Shown: positions 27,936 to 35,925, counted from the stretch's first letter. The stretch: DNA of 35,925 nucleotides from Verrucomicrobiota bacterium (GCA_004293285.1 RDYF01000101.1:1-35925); one strand, 5' to 3'. Numbers and translations: made by a program. Notes: generated by a model not told the origin, from the letters alone.

Positions 27936-30524
27936 ATGAGAAATTTCCTCTTTCCCCTTGCCGCCGCCTGTCTGCTGCCGCTCGCTCAAGCGGCACCAGT
28001 TCCCACGCTCGATTCCTACAACGTCGTCTGGGACTCCCCCAGCGCCGACGCGCGCGGTTCCATGCCGCTGGGCAATGGCGACGTCGGCATCATCGCGTGG
28101 GTCGAAACGAATGGCGACCTGTGTTTCTACATCGGCAAAACGGATAGTTGGGGCGACAACGGTCGGCTGTTGAAAGTCGGCAAAGTGCGCGTGACCCTGG
28201 ACTCCGCGCCCGGGATGTCGCCATTCCGGCAGGAACTCTCGCTGGATGATGCCTCCATGCTCGTTTCCTACGGCGACGGCACAAAGCTGCGTCTGTGGGT
28301 GGATGCCCATCATCCGGTGGTCCACGTGGAAAGCATGGGAACCAAGCCGGTGACCGCCACGGCCGCCATCGAGCTTTGGCGCACGGCTCCCTACGAACTG
28401 CCGAGCATCGAGATCAGCGACGTGATGACGGACCGCGCGAAACCGGACGGCAAGCACGGGCCAACCATCGTCGAACCGGACACCATCCTCAAGGACCAAC
28501 AAAACCGCATCGGCTGGTTCCATCACAACATCAAGTCCGTCGGCCCGGCCGACCATGCCGAGGTCCAGGGCATGACCGGCTACCCGCGTGAAGACCCCTT
28601 GCTTCATCGCACCTTCGGCGCGGTCATCACCGCTCCGGATGCCCGGCGCATCGATGACTCGCGCTTGAAGTCACCGACCGGCGCTTTCGCCATTCACGTC
28701 CTGACCCGCCATCCCTCCACGCCGGAGCGATGGCTGGCTGACATGGATGCGCTGATCCTACAGACGGGCCAAGCGGACTTCGCCGCGCACACGAAATGGT
28801 GGGGCGATTTCTGGAACCGGAGCTGGATCCGGGCGACCACCCGGACCGGTTCGCCGCTCTTTCCTCCCAACCCTCATCCGCTTCGCGTCGGCGAGGACCA
28901 GAGCGGACAAAGCCGCTTCCAAGGCGAGATCCGCAAGGTGAAGAAGTCGGATCCACTGGATGCCGCTTTCACGCTTGAAGCGGAAGCGAAGCCGGCGGCG
29001 GGGGAGACCGGCCGCATCTTCGACAAGATCACCGCCGGTCAACGAGACGGCTTCCTGTTGGATACCCATCCGGGAAATTCGCTGCGCCTGATCGTTGGCA
29101 ACGAAGAGCGCGTGGCAAAAGACGCCCTGCCGGCCGGGCGATGGGCGAAGGTTGTTCTCACAGCCAAAGCCGACGGATGGCGGGTCGGCGTCGATGGCAA
29201 GCCCGTGATCCACCTGCCCAAGAGTGACGACGCGGCGTATGTCAGCCAAATGGTAGCCCTCCAGCGCTTCATCAATGCCTGCGGCGGACGCGGGCGCTTC
29301 CCGATCAAATACAACGGTTCGATTTTCACCGTGCCCAGCCCCGGCGCACCGGGTGACGCGGACTACCGCCGTTGGGGTCCGGGTTTCTGGTGGCAGAACA
29401 CGCGCCTGCCATACTTCGCCATGCCCGCCTTCGGTGACCTCGATCAGATGGAGCCGCTCTTCCGGACCTATGTGGACGATCACCTGCCGCTGAACAAATA
29501 CCGCACGAAACACTACTTCGGCATCGAGGACGCCGCCTTCTACCCCGAGTGCGTCCATTTCTGGGGCGATGTCGTTAACGAATCCTACGGCTGGCAGCCG
29601 ATGGCGGAACGGCAGGACCCCTTGCAGGTTTCCCGCTGGCACAAGTGGGAGTGGGTGGCTGGTCTGGAGCTCGCCTCACTTCTGTTAGATCGCTACGAAC
29701 ACTCGCCCGATCCGGAGTTGTTGGAAAAGCGCCTGCTCCCCACCGCCAACGCTGTGCTGCGCTTTTTCGACGGTTTCTACGAAACCAACGGGCAGGGGAA
29801 ACTCGTCATGCACCCGTCGCAGGCCTGTGAAACCTGGTGGGATTGCACCAACCCGATGCCCGAACTCGCCGGCCTGCACGCGGTCAGCGCGAGGTTGTTG
29901 GCTCTACCGGAGAATGCCACGTCTCCCGCCGACCGCGCGTTCTGGGAAGCCATCCAGTCGAAGTTGCCGCCACTGCCGACCATGGACACGCCCGATGGCA
30001 AGGCGCTCGCACCGGCGGAGATTTTCGCGAACAAGCAGAATTACGAGAACCCCGAGCTTTACGCCGTGTTTCCGTTCCGCCTCTGTTCGTTCGAGAAACC
30101 CAACCGCGATCTCGGCATCAACGCGCTGAAGCATCGACTGGACCGCGGGACCTTCGGCTGGCGTCAGGACGATCTGTTCATGACCCATCTGGGGCTAGTA
30201 GACCAAGCCAAGCAGGCCGTGGTTTCCCGCGCCCGCCTGCGCGACGAGACGATGCGTTTCCCGGCCGTCTGGGGACCGAACTACGACTGGACGCCGGACC
30301 AATGCCACGGCGGCGTTCTCACGCGCGTTTTCCAAACGATGCTGATGCAGACGGAGGGCGAAAAAATCTTCCTCTTCCCCGCATGGCCGAAGGATTGGGA
30401 CGTGGAATTCAAACTCCACGCTCCCGGTAAGACGACGGTGGAGTGCGTCTATCGGAACGGGAAGATCGCAAGCCTCAAGGCCACCCCGGAATCACGCCGC
30501 AAGGACGTCATCCTGCCGGAATAG
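27936..30524 (+). CDS. Secreted DUF5703-type glycosidase-like protein with a LamG-like insert
   Basis: An 862-residue protein with a signal peptide (MRNFLFPLAAACLLPLAQAA). The N-terminus YNVVWDSPSADARGSMPLGN and FYIGKTDSWGDNGRLLKVG fits the DUF5703 N-terminal domain, which belongs to GH95-like proteins. The C-terminal half is an (alpha/alpha)6-type domain (WWQNTRLPYFAMPAFGDLDQ; FYPECVHFWGD; HPSQACETWWDCTNP; PNYDWTPDQCHGG) ending in a beta-domain (LFPAWPKDWDVEFKLHAPG). Between them, at about residues 320-435, a concanavalin/LamG-like module is inserted (FTLEAEAKPAAGETGRIFDK, GRWAKVVLTAKADGWRVGVD). ATG 27936 is used because it starts the signal peptide. Substrate is unknown; context suggests a deoxy-sugar glycan. 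The frame is intact. Confidence 0.8.
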   Translation: MRNFLFPLAAACLLPLAQAAPVPTLDSYNVVWDSPSADARGSMPLGNGDVGIIAWVETNGDLCFYIGKTDSWGDNGRLLKVGKVRVTLDSAPGMSPFRQELSLDDASMLVSYGDGTKLRLWVDAHHPVVHVESMGTKPVTATAAIELWRTAPYELPSIEISDVMTDRAKPDGKHGPTIVEPDTILKDQQNRIGWFHHNIKSVGPADHAEVQGMTGYPREDPLLHRTFGAVITAPDARRIDDSRLKSPTGAFAIHVLTRHPSTPERWLADMDALILQTGQADFAAHTKWWGDFWNRSWIRATTRTGSPLFPPNPHPLRVGEDQSGQSRFQGEIRKVKKSDPLDAAFTLEAEAKPAAGETGRIFDKITAGQRDGFLLDTHPGNSLRLIVGNEERVAKDALPAGRWAKVVLTAKADGWRVGVDGKPVIHLPKSDDAAYVSQMVALQRFINACGGRGRFPIKYNGSIFTVPSPGAPGDADYRRWGPGFWWQNTRLPYFAMPAFGDLDQMEPLFRTYVDDHLPLNKYRTKHYFGIEDAAFYPECVHFWGDVVNESYGWQPMAERQDPLQVSRWHKWEWVAGLELASLLLDRYEHSPDPELLEKRLLPTANAVLRFFDGFYETNGQGKLVMHPSQACETWWDCTNPMPELAGLHAVSARLLALPENATSPADRAFWEAIQSKLPPLPTMDTPDGKALAPAEIFANKQNYENPELYAVFPFRLCSFEKPNRDLGINALKHRLDRGTFGWRQDDLFMTHLGLVDQAKQAVVSRARLRDETMRFPAVWGPNYDWTPDQCHGGVLTRVFQTMLMQTEGEKIFLFPAWPKDWDVEFKLHAPGKTTVECVYRNGKIASLKATPESRRKDVILPE

Positions 30525-30525
30525 A

Positions 30526-30537
30526 CAGTTTAAACTG
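30526..30537. other. Perfect 12-bp palindrome after the DUF5703 gene
   Basis: CAGTTTAAACTG lies one base after the DUF5703 stop codon and about 90 bases before the GH2 remnant start. It is a perfect palindrome and could be an operator for the following gene or chance; no T-run follows, so it is not a terminator. Confidence 0.25.
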
Positions 30538-30626
30538 AGATCGTGCCAGCTTCCCGCAAGGAAACCGTGATCATCAAAGTCTGATGTTTTTCCATGTCGC
30601 CCCGTCCAGCATTCACCGCGCCATCC

Positions 30627-30997
30627 ATGAAATCAAAAGCCCGAATCGTCCTGTCGTTCAGTTTACTCCTCGCGACCACGACCTTCATCTCGGCATCGCC
30701 GCCACGGGAAACCATCCGCTTCGACAGCGACTGGAAGTTTTTCCGCGGCGACGCTGATGCCGAGTCGCCTTCTTTCGACGACTCTTCATGGCGCTCTCGA
30801 CGTGCCGCACAACTGGAGCATTGAGGATCTGCCGCCGAAGCCGGATGCGCTGCCCGAACTGGAGGTGATCACCGGTGAATGGCGTTTCCGCAAGGGGGAC
30901 AACCCGGCTTGGGAGGATCAGAGGCTGAATGATGGTGCGCTTCTAAGTGAGCGGCGTGGGAGAACTCGCCGGCCAGGCCAGGCCAGTACGTTACGAA
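30627..30997 (+). pseudogene. Remnant of a secreted GH2-family glycosidase, N-terminal domain only
   Basis: ATG 30627 opens a signal peptide (MKSKARIVLSFSLLLATTTF, cut near SASPP) and the typical GH2 start FDSDWKFFRGDADAESPSFDDSSW. At about 30795 the frame breaks: TGGCGCTCTCGAC appears to have lost two bases from a CGCGC run, and the continuation ALDVPHNWSIEDLPPKPDA and TGEWRFRKGDNPAWEDQRLN is in another frame. After about 30940 GH2 similarity stops; a short VSGVGELAGQARPVRYE reading (30947-30997) may come from the far C-terminal Ig-like domain of the same gene, implying loss of roughly the whole catalytic region. It is not functional. Confidence 0.75.
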
Positions 30998-31037
30998 TGA
31001 TCCGGCAGCTTACAGCAGCCCGGGTGCAAGACCTGGC

Positions 31038-31230
31038 AGGACCGCTACCTCATTCATCTGCTGCCCGCGCTGCCAAAGGCCTGGAGCAGCGGATCCATCC
31101 GCGGCATCCGCGCACGCGGCGGCTTCACCTTCGATCTCGAATGGAAAGACGGCAAACTCACCCCACGGTCGCCTGCGAATCCAAGGCAAGGAAAGCGCTT
31201 TCTCGCTGCCTCTTGGAGGAAGCAAGTGGA
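31038..31230 (+). pseudogene. Orphan GH95 C-terminal fragment (copy B)
   Basis: The frame starting at 31040 reads [15 protein letters not shown], then [20 protein letters not shown] and KDGKL, which is the standard C-terminal end of GH95 enzymes. It is joined to GH2 debris on its left, with no catalytic domain. Compared with the GH95 gene at 25538 it keeps the 80-nt block lost there, but lacks about 29 nt after KDGKLT, which shifts the frame before the final [10 protein letters not shown] part. Flanking bases differ (TCTTGGAGGAAGCAAG instead of AGTGGGAGAGAGCAAG), so it is a true second copy. The 90 bases from here to 31321 show nothing recognisable. Confidence 0.85.
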
Positions 31231-31320
31231 TCGAAGCGCTGCATGGCGGGTCCTAGCTTGGCACAAACGATCCATCGTCGCGCCGGGTTGGGGCTCACTC
31301 TCCCGGAGAGCTCCCGCTGC

Positions 31321-31342
31321 ACCCGCACCTTTTAACGGGTAG
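31321..31342 (+). repeat. Intergenic element copy 3 (core TTTTAACGGGTAG)
   Basis: The core is at 31330-31342. ACCCG (31321-31325) and CGGGT (31336-31340) form a 5-bp inverted repeat around the 10-base CACCTTTTAA. CCCGCAC-N-TTTTAACGGGTAG is shared with copy 1. It lies between the GH95 fragment and the start codon of the beta-helix remnant, 54 bases before that ATG. Confidence 0.6.
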
Positions 31343-31396
31343 CACGCGGAGTATCGCCAATGTTCACTTTGGAAGCAATCATCGAAACCCTGTTCC

Positions 31397-31651
31397 ATGC
31401 TTCACACCCTAATCCTTGCGAGAACCGTCGCTTTTTCCCGTTCGTTCATCCTCCGCCTCACCCTGGCATTCGCAGGGATGGGCAGCATCGCCGCCGCCGA
31501 TTACTCAATCAATCCCAACGGCCATGACTCGAACACCGGCACCAGTGCGGTCGCACCCTGGAGAAGCCTCGGCAAGGTCAATACGACCGTCGTCCAACCC
31601 AAGCACAAGGCCTCAATGACACCAACCTGTGGAGCACCCAGTGGGAAATGA
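31397..31651 (+). pseudogene. N-terminal remnant of a secreted parallel beta-helix (lyase-like) protein
   Basis: ATG 31397 gives a signal peptide (to about GSIAAA) and then DYSINPNGHDSNTGTSAVAP followed by WRSLGKVNTTVVQP, the usual beginning of secreted right-handed beta-helix proteins, many of which are polysaccharide lyases or epimerases. The expected next part (a GDxIxF-type strand) is absent, and the frame stops at 31651. In another frame GLNDTNLWSTQWEMTETP follows to a stop at 31664, so an out-of-frame loss is likely here too. Only the first 65 or so residues of a protein usually several hundred residues long remain. From 31665 to 31863 there is no gene; AAAATTC-N7-GAATTTT at 31747-31767 is a perfect 7-bp inverted repeat in the leader of the next gene. 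Confidence 0.6.
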
Positions 31652-31863
31652 CCGAGACTCCATGAACTCTCACTGCCTGTTTTCCCCAAATTGGATGCCC
31701 AAGGAACGCCGCAGAGTCCTGGCTCGGCGAGCATTCAAAAAAAATGAAAATTCTGGTCAGGAATTTTGGGTCCGCATCATTTCCCATTGTAAGGAACCTC
31801 CTACAATCACCGGAGCTCTGCCTTTCAGATAGTTGAGAAATTGACAAACTAACAATAATTCCA

Positions 31864-32495
31864 ATGAAATTAGCAAATAACACCATCATCACAGGGCTTT
31901 TGCTCTGTGCTTCGACAACATTGTCCCATGCTGCGGTGCTTTACACGCTCGCGGGCCCGCAGCTGGTCAGCGACAACAACGCTTTCGCCTTGCCCGGCCT
32001 GAGCCTGAGCCGCGGCCAATTCGACACCGGCACGCTGTATTTCAGATACACCGTGACCAATCCGGCCTCGAACAGCAGCACCGAGAACTACTACGCCGGC
32101 ATGTCGTTTTACGACGGTGCCAGCGAGCATTTGGGCATCGGCAACGGATGGGATCCGTATGCCTACAGCGCCTTCGGCAAGGACGGAAACAGAGACCTCC
32201 GATCTGCCGCGCCAGAACCGGGAGAAATCTACCAACTGGTCCGCTCCACCGACATCACCACGTTTGTCTTCCGCGTGGAGCGGAGCAGAGTGCATCACTC
32301 ACAACCAGCTTCAGCGCCGATGCCAACTTCGACAGGATCTACCTGCGCGAAGGCGGCAACAACGGCAATGGCTGGACCTTCAGCAATATCGCCATCGCGG
32401 AATCCTTCTCCGAGATTGCCGCAGTCCCCGAGCCCTCCGCCGCACTGCTCGGTGGACTTGGCATGCTCGCCTTGCTGCGTCGTCGTCGGGCCTAA
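31864..32495 (+). pseudogene. PEP-CTERM exported protein, frameshifted in the middle
   Basis: ATG 31864 opens a signal peptide (MKLANNTIITGLLLCASTTL, cut near SHA) and a domain very similar to the first 200 residues of the next gene (VLYTLAGPQLVSDNNAFALP; GTLYFRYTVTNPAS; YYAGMSFYDGASEHLGIGNG; YQLVRSTDITTFVFRV). At about 32279 the frame breaks after FRV: compared with its neighbour, some 20 residues (NFNSGADDNITVWLNPDP) are missing and the continuation GAEQSASLTTSFSADANFDR is in another frame. That frame ends with VPEPSAALLGGLGMLALLRR, a PEP-CTERM signal: Pro-Glu-Pro, hydrophobic helix, then basic residues. PEP-CTERM proteins are sorted by exosortase to the surface or extracellular matrix. With the missing block restored it would be a small surface protein of unknown ligand. 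Confidence 0.82.
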
Positions 32496-32588
32496 TCCGG
32501 TAAACCCGAAATCTGGCGGTCCGGGACCAAAGCTAAGGCATCAATGATACCATCCTCATTGCCTCCGTGTAAGAGGTGACACTGTGGT

Positions 32589-32621
32589 AGCGGCGCGTGA
32601 AACATGTTTTCACGCGCCGCT
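32589..32621 (+). terminator. Strong hairpin, likely terminator of the PEP-CTERM gene
   Basis: AGCGGCGCGTGAAA and TTTCACGCGCCGCT form a perfect 14-bp stem with a five-base CATGT loop. CAATTTTCTG follows, a weak T-tract. It ends 32 bases before the start codon of the next gene, so it separates the two related genes. It also argues against any start codon of the next gene inside the stem (for example GTG 32597). Confidence 0.7.
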
Positions 32622-32653
32622 CAATTTTCTGCAATCATCGCTTTTCCACGATC

Positions 32654-35600
32654 ATGAGACAAACCAAAAGAACCATTTCAGCGGCCATCGCTGGCATGGT
32701 GTTGCACGCGTTGCTGGATTTCGCGCACGCAGACGTCCTCTACACCACCCCGGGGCCGCACCTCGTCAGTGACAACAACGCTTTTCCCCTGCCCGGTCTG
32801 AGCCTGAGCCGCGGCACGAACGCCACCGGCACGCTGTATTTGAAATACACCGTCACCAACCCGGCTTCCAACTTCACCACCGAGTCCTACTACGCCGGAA
32901 TGTCGTTTTACGCAGGGGGCAACGAGCACCTCGGCATCGGCAACGGCTGGAACCCCTGGGCCTACAGCGCCCTCGGGCCGAATGGAAACGTGGACTTCAA
33001 CTCGGCGAATCCCGAACCAGGGGAATCCTATCAGCTGGTCCGCTCCACCGACACCACCACCATCGTCTTCCGCGTCAACTTCAACAGCGGGGCCGATGAC
33101 AACATCACCGTCTGGCTGAATCCCGATCCCAACCTCGCCGAGAACGCACAGAATCCCGCGCTGGTGACGAATTTCACCGCCAATGCCGACTTCGACACAA
33201 TCTACCTGCGCGAGGGCGGAGGCAGCGGTGCAGGCTGGACATTCAGCAACATCGTGATCGCGGAAAACTCGACCGACCCTGGCTTTTTCGCCGAGCCCGG
33301 GCCGCCACCACCCGCAAGTTTCGTCGGCGAGGAGAACTTCGACTACCCCGATGGCAGCGTAGCAGGACGCAATGGCGGCTTGCTCTGGAATTACGACAAT
33401 TCCACCGAGAACAACCCCTTCTTTGGGAATGCCGGAACGCCCTCCGATTGGGATGTGGTTTTCGGCACGCCGATGGTTTCCGGCGGCACCTTGATCACCC
33501 AGGACAGCGGAACCATCCGCGAATACAAGGGGCCCGGCGAAGGCGTGCAGGCAGGTTCCGACGAGCGCTTCGGCGCGGTGAGTGACGATGGGATTTTCCA
33601 GAAACACGCGATCTACTACAAATTCAACATGACCCGCCGCGCGGGAGCGTCGTGGAGCGGGGCGAGTTCCTACGATTTCACCGCGGAGAGATACCTCTTC
33701 GGCGTGCCCACCGCGCCCAACCCCGTTTCGGGCAGCCGCGAGTTCGCCATCCACGACCTCAACAACGATCAATGGTCTTACTCGGGCATTCAGCCGGTGG
33801 AAGGGCAAACCTACACGCTGGTCGCGAAGCTCGATTTCGACACAAACGTCGCGGCGCTCTATCTGGATCCGAACCTGTCCCTCCCCGAATCGCAGAACAC
33901 CCCGGTGGCGACTTACCCGCACAACAGCGGCAATTGGTCGAGCGCCATCCGTCTCGCCTCTGGGGGCAGCGGACAAACCGAGTGGGACAAGCTGCGTGTC
34001 GCCCATGATTGGAGCGGACTCAGCGCGGGTCCGCCGCTGGCCAACGAGGACAGCGCGACGATGCCGCATCTGACCCAGGCACGCCTCCAAGTGCTTGCCA
34101 ACGACAGCGGCTCGATCAACCGGCAAGCCGTCACGATCGCATCGCAGCCCGCTCACGGAACGGCGACAGTCAACAGCGACGGCAGCATTTTCTATCAGCA
34201 TACGACCGGCACGCCGCAATCCGATAGTTTCATCTATCAGATCGTAAATCCGGACGGCTCGCTGAATGACAGCGCCACGGTGACCATCACCTTCGCCACC
34301 GGCACCCGTTTCGATTCCGCCTTCGTCAACATGCCCGCCACTCCGCCGCTCGCCGCTTTGCGGGTGGAGGAGGCGTTTCCCGGCATCACCTTCGACTCAC
34401 CGCATGGTTTCAGCAGCATCCCAGACGATCCGGCGAAACTCTTCGTGACGGAGGGAGACGGTCGCGTGTTTCTCATCCCCGATGTTTCCGCACCGGAGAA
34501 ACTCCAGATCCTCGATCACACGGCAGCCGTTGCTCACGACAACAACGAACTCGCCCTGAAAGGCATCGCCGCTCACCCGCAATGGGCGACGAATGGATAC
34601 ATTTACGTGACCTACAACTCCACCGCCGGAACGGTCCGCCTTTCCCGCTTCACCTGCCTAACGACGCCGCCTTACACTGCCGGTTCCGAGTTGATCCTAA
34701 TCGAACAAGACAGCGACGACACCGTCCACAACATCGCGTCCTGCCACTTCGGGCCCGATGGTTACTTGTATGTCGGCTTCGGCGACGAAGGCACGCAAGG
34801 AGACGGCCACAACAACGCGCAGCATATTGATCGAAACCTTTGGTCCTGCGTGATCCGCATCGATGTGGACAAGAAACCCGGCAGCTTGCCGCCGAATCCC
34901 AATCCCGGTCCGGACCCCTACGTCGGCCCCGATCCCGGCGGGCAAAGCAACGATGCCGATCTTATGATCCCGCGCATCAGCGGCGGATCTTCCGGCGAGG
35001 CGCATTACGCCATCCCACCCGATAATCCGTTCGTTGGCGCCACGACCTTCAACGGCGTCTCGCTCGATCCCGGCCAGGTCCGCACCGAGATCGCCGTGAT
35101 GGGCGTGCGCAATCCCTGGCAATTTTCCGCTGAAGACATCGATTCCAACGGCACGGTGGATGAGCTTTGGGTGGCGGATGTCGGACGCAGCGGCTCAGAG
35201 GAGATCAACCGCTTCCAATTCGGCGGCAACGGCGGCTGGAGCTGGCGAGAAGGCAGCGTCGCGGGGATTCGCTCCGGGCAGTTGCTCAACGGGGCATCTC
35301 AAGCCGCGGCTAGCCTCACCGAGCCGATCTGGGCTTACAACCACGGCGGTAGCGCCTTCCAAGGAAGCTCGGTGACGGGGGGCTTGATCTATCGGGGAAC
35401 CTCGCTTCCCGGTTTCACCGGGAAATACGTCTTCGCCGATTACATGTCCGGTAACATCTGGACGCTCGAACCGTCTAACCCCGCGCCCGTCATCGAACGC
35501 GTCGCGGGCGAAGTCGCCATCGTCGCCCTATTCTCCTGCTGGATCGCGGCAACATCGGCTATTCGCAGGGCACCGGATCCATCAAGCGCCTCACCTTCCG

Positions 35601-35925
35601 TGCCGAAAACGGTAGCCTGCCGCCCACGCTAAGCGCCACCAACTTTTTCACCGATCTCACCACGCTCGCGCCGAATCCCGGCGGTCATTTCTACGAACCG
35701 AACCTCCGCTTCTGGTCGGACTTCGCGGAGAAGAAACGCTGGTTTGTCGTGCCGGATTCCAGTGCCACCATCGGCTACGCCCAGGATGCACCGTGGTCCT
35801 ATCCCGCCGGAATGGTCTGGGTGAAGCATTTCGACTACCCCACCGAGTGGGAGTCGTTTTCCAGGACCATCGACGGCGAGGTACAGATGGACCGCCGACC
35901 GATCGAAGGTTCGCCGCGACGTCGC
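32654..35925 (+). pseudogene. Multidomain secreted PQQ-type sugar dehydrogenase, frameshifted near 35525 and running off the window
   Basis: ATG 32654 starts a signal peptide (cut near FAHA). Residues about 27-210 repeat the domain of the upstream PEP-CTERM gene; about 228-450 form a LamG-like beta-sandwich (ENFDYPDGSVAGRNGGLLWN onwards); about 465-550 are a cadherin/Ig-like module (VLANDSGSINRQAVTIASQP); about 560-955 are a glucose/sorbosone dehydrogenase beta-propeller (DSPHGFSSIPDDPAKLFVTE; GIAAHPQW; ASCHFGPDGYLYVGFGDEGT; GVRNPWQFSAED). These propellers oxidise sugars using PQQ outside the cytoplasm. After VAGEVAIVA the frame breaks at about 35525, losing some 25 nt, and the next frame (LLLDRGNIGYSQGTGSIKRL, then FFTDLTTLAPNPGGHFYEPN, RFWSDFAEKKRWF) is open to the window end; this second part is the domain that usually follows such propellers. 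Start 32654 is preferred to an upstream GTG lying in the terminator hairpin. Confidence 0.82.

Noticed and set aside
28758..29642. A 294-codon minus-strand frame
   Set aside because: Shadow of the intact DUF5703 gene.
15626..31342. The repeated TTTTAACGGGTAG element as insertion-sequence ends
   Set aside because: All copies are in the same orientation, no transposase lies between any pair, and no target duplications are seen.
31747..31767. AAAATTC-N7-GAATTTT inverted repeat as a terminator
   Set aside because: The stem is AT-rich and short with no T-run after it; it may be an operator or chance.
32678..34219. A 513-codon open frame on the minus strand
   Set aside because: It is antisense to the sugar dehydrogenase gene, whose plus-strand translation has clear domains; the minus-strand product has no recognisable motif and arises from the high GC content.
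1..35925. CRISPR arrays, prophage, defence systems, tRNA and rRNA genes
   Set aside because: I saw no regularly spaced repeats, no phage or nuclease-type defence proteins, and no tRNA or rRNA sequence; small structured RNAs cannot be excluded by eye.

Overview
The window looks like a chromosome segment of a Verrucomicrobiota bacterium. The evidence is the mix of secreted proteins with autotransporter-associated beta-strand (PATR) repeats, a PEP-CTERM sorting signal, the C-terminal 'EYAFGLNP' module, and PL4/GH78/GH95/GH29-like/DUF5703 polysaccharide-degrading proteins, without any SusC/SusD pair. This assignment is by recognition of families; no database search was possible.

Left half (1-14.9 kb) is mostly housekeeping. 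It holds the 3' end of an RNase E/G gene with its terminator, an MFS transporter and a DUF2062 membrane protein (both minus strand), then a plus-strand run of uppP, an M23 peptidase, a SMUG1-type uracil-DNA glycosylase and purT. A secreted PL4 rhamnogalacturonan lyase converges on purT. A broken htpG, an unknown membrane protein, a large AsmA-like protein and an Amidase_3 cell-wall amidase follow. UppP, the M23 peptidase, the amidase and the AsmA-like protein all act at the cell envelope.

Right half (14.9-35.9 kb) is an all-plus-strand array of secreted carbohydrate-active proteins mixed with gene debris. In order: a remnant of a secreted-protein C-terminus; a giant PATR protein with an embedded GH29-like fucosidase domain; a shrunken paralogue of it; an intact GH78 rhamnosidase; a decayed second GH78; a GH95 fucosidase with a broken 3' end; an intact DUF5703 protein; a GH2 remnant joined to a second GH95 tail; a beta-helix protein remnant; a frameshifted PEP-CTERM protein; and a multidomain PQQ-type sugar dehydrogenase that runs off the window. 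With the PL4 lyase, the set fits attack on rhamnose- and fucose-containing polysaccharides such as pectic rhamnogalacturonan or sulfated fucans (inference).

The most striking signal is a recurring defect: short internal losses of roughly 20-80 nt, usually out of frame, at conserved points of at least six genes, alongside whole-gene remnants. Two copies of a GH95 C-terminus carry different, complementary losses. Either the locus is decaying and recombining, or the assembly has lost small blocks; read mapping would decide. A second signal is a three-copy element with core TTTTAACGGGTAG, always between gene debris and the start of the next secreted-protein gene. I saw no tRNA, rRNA, CRISPR array, transposase or phage gene.
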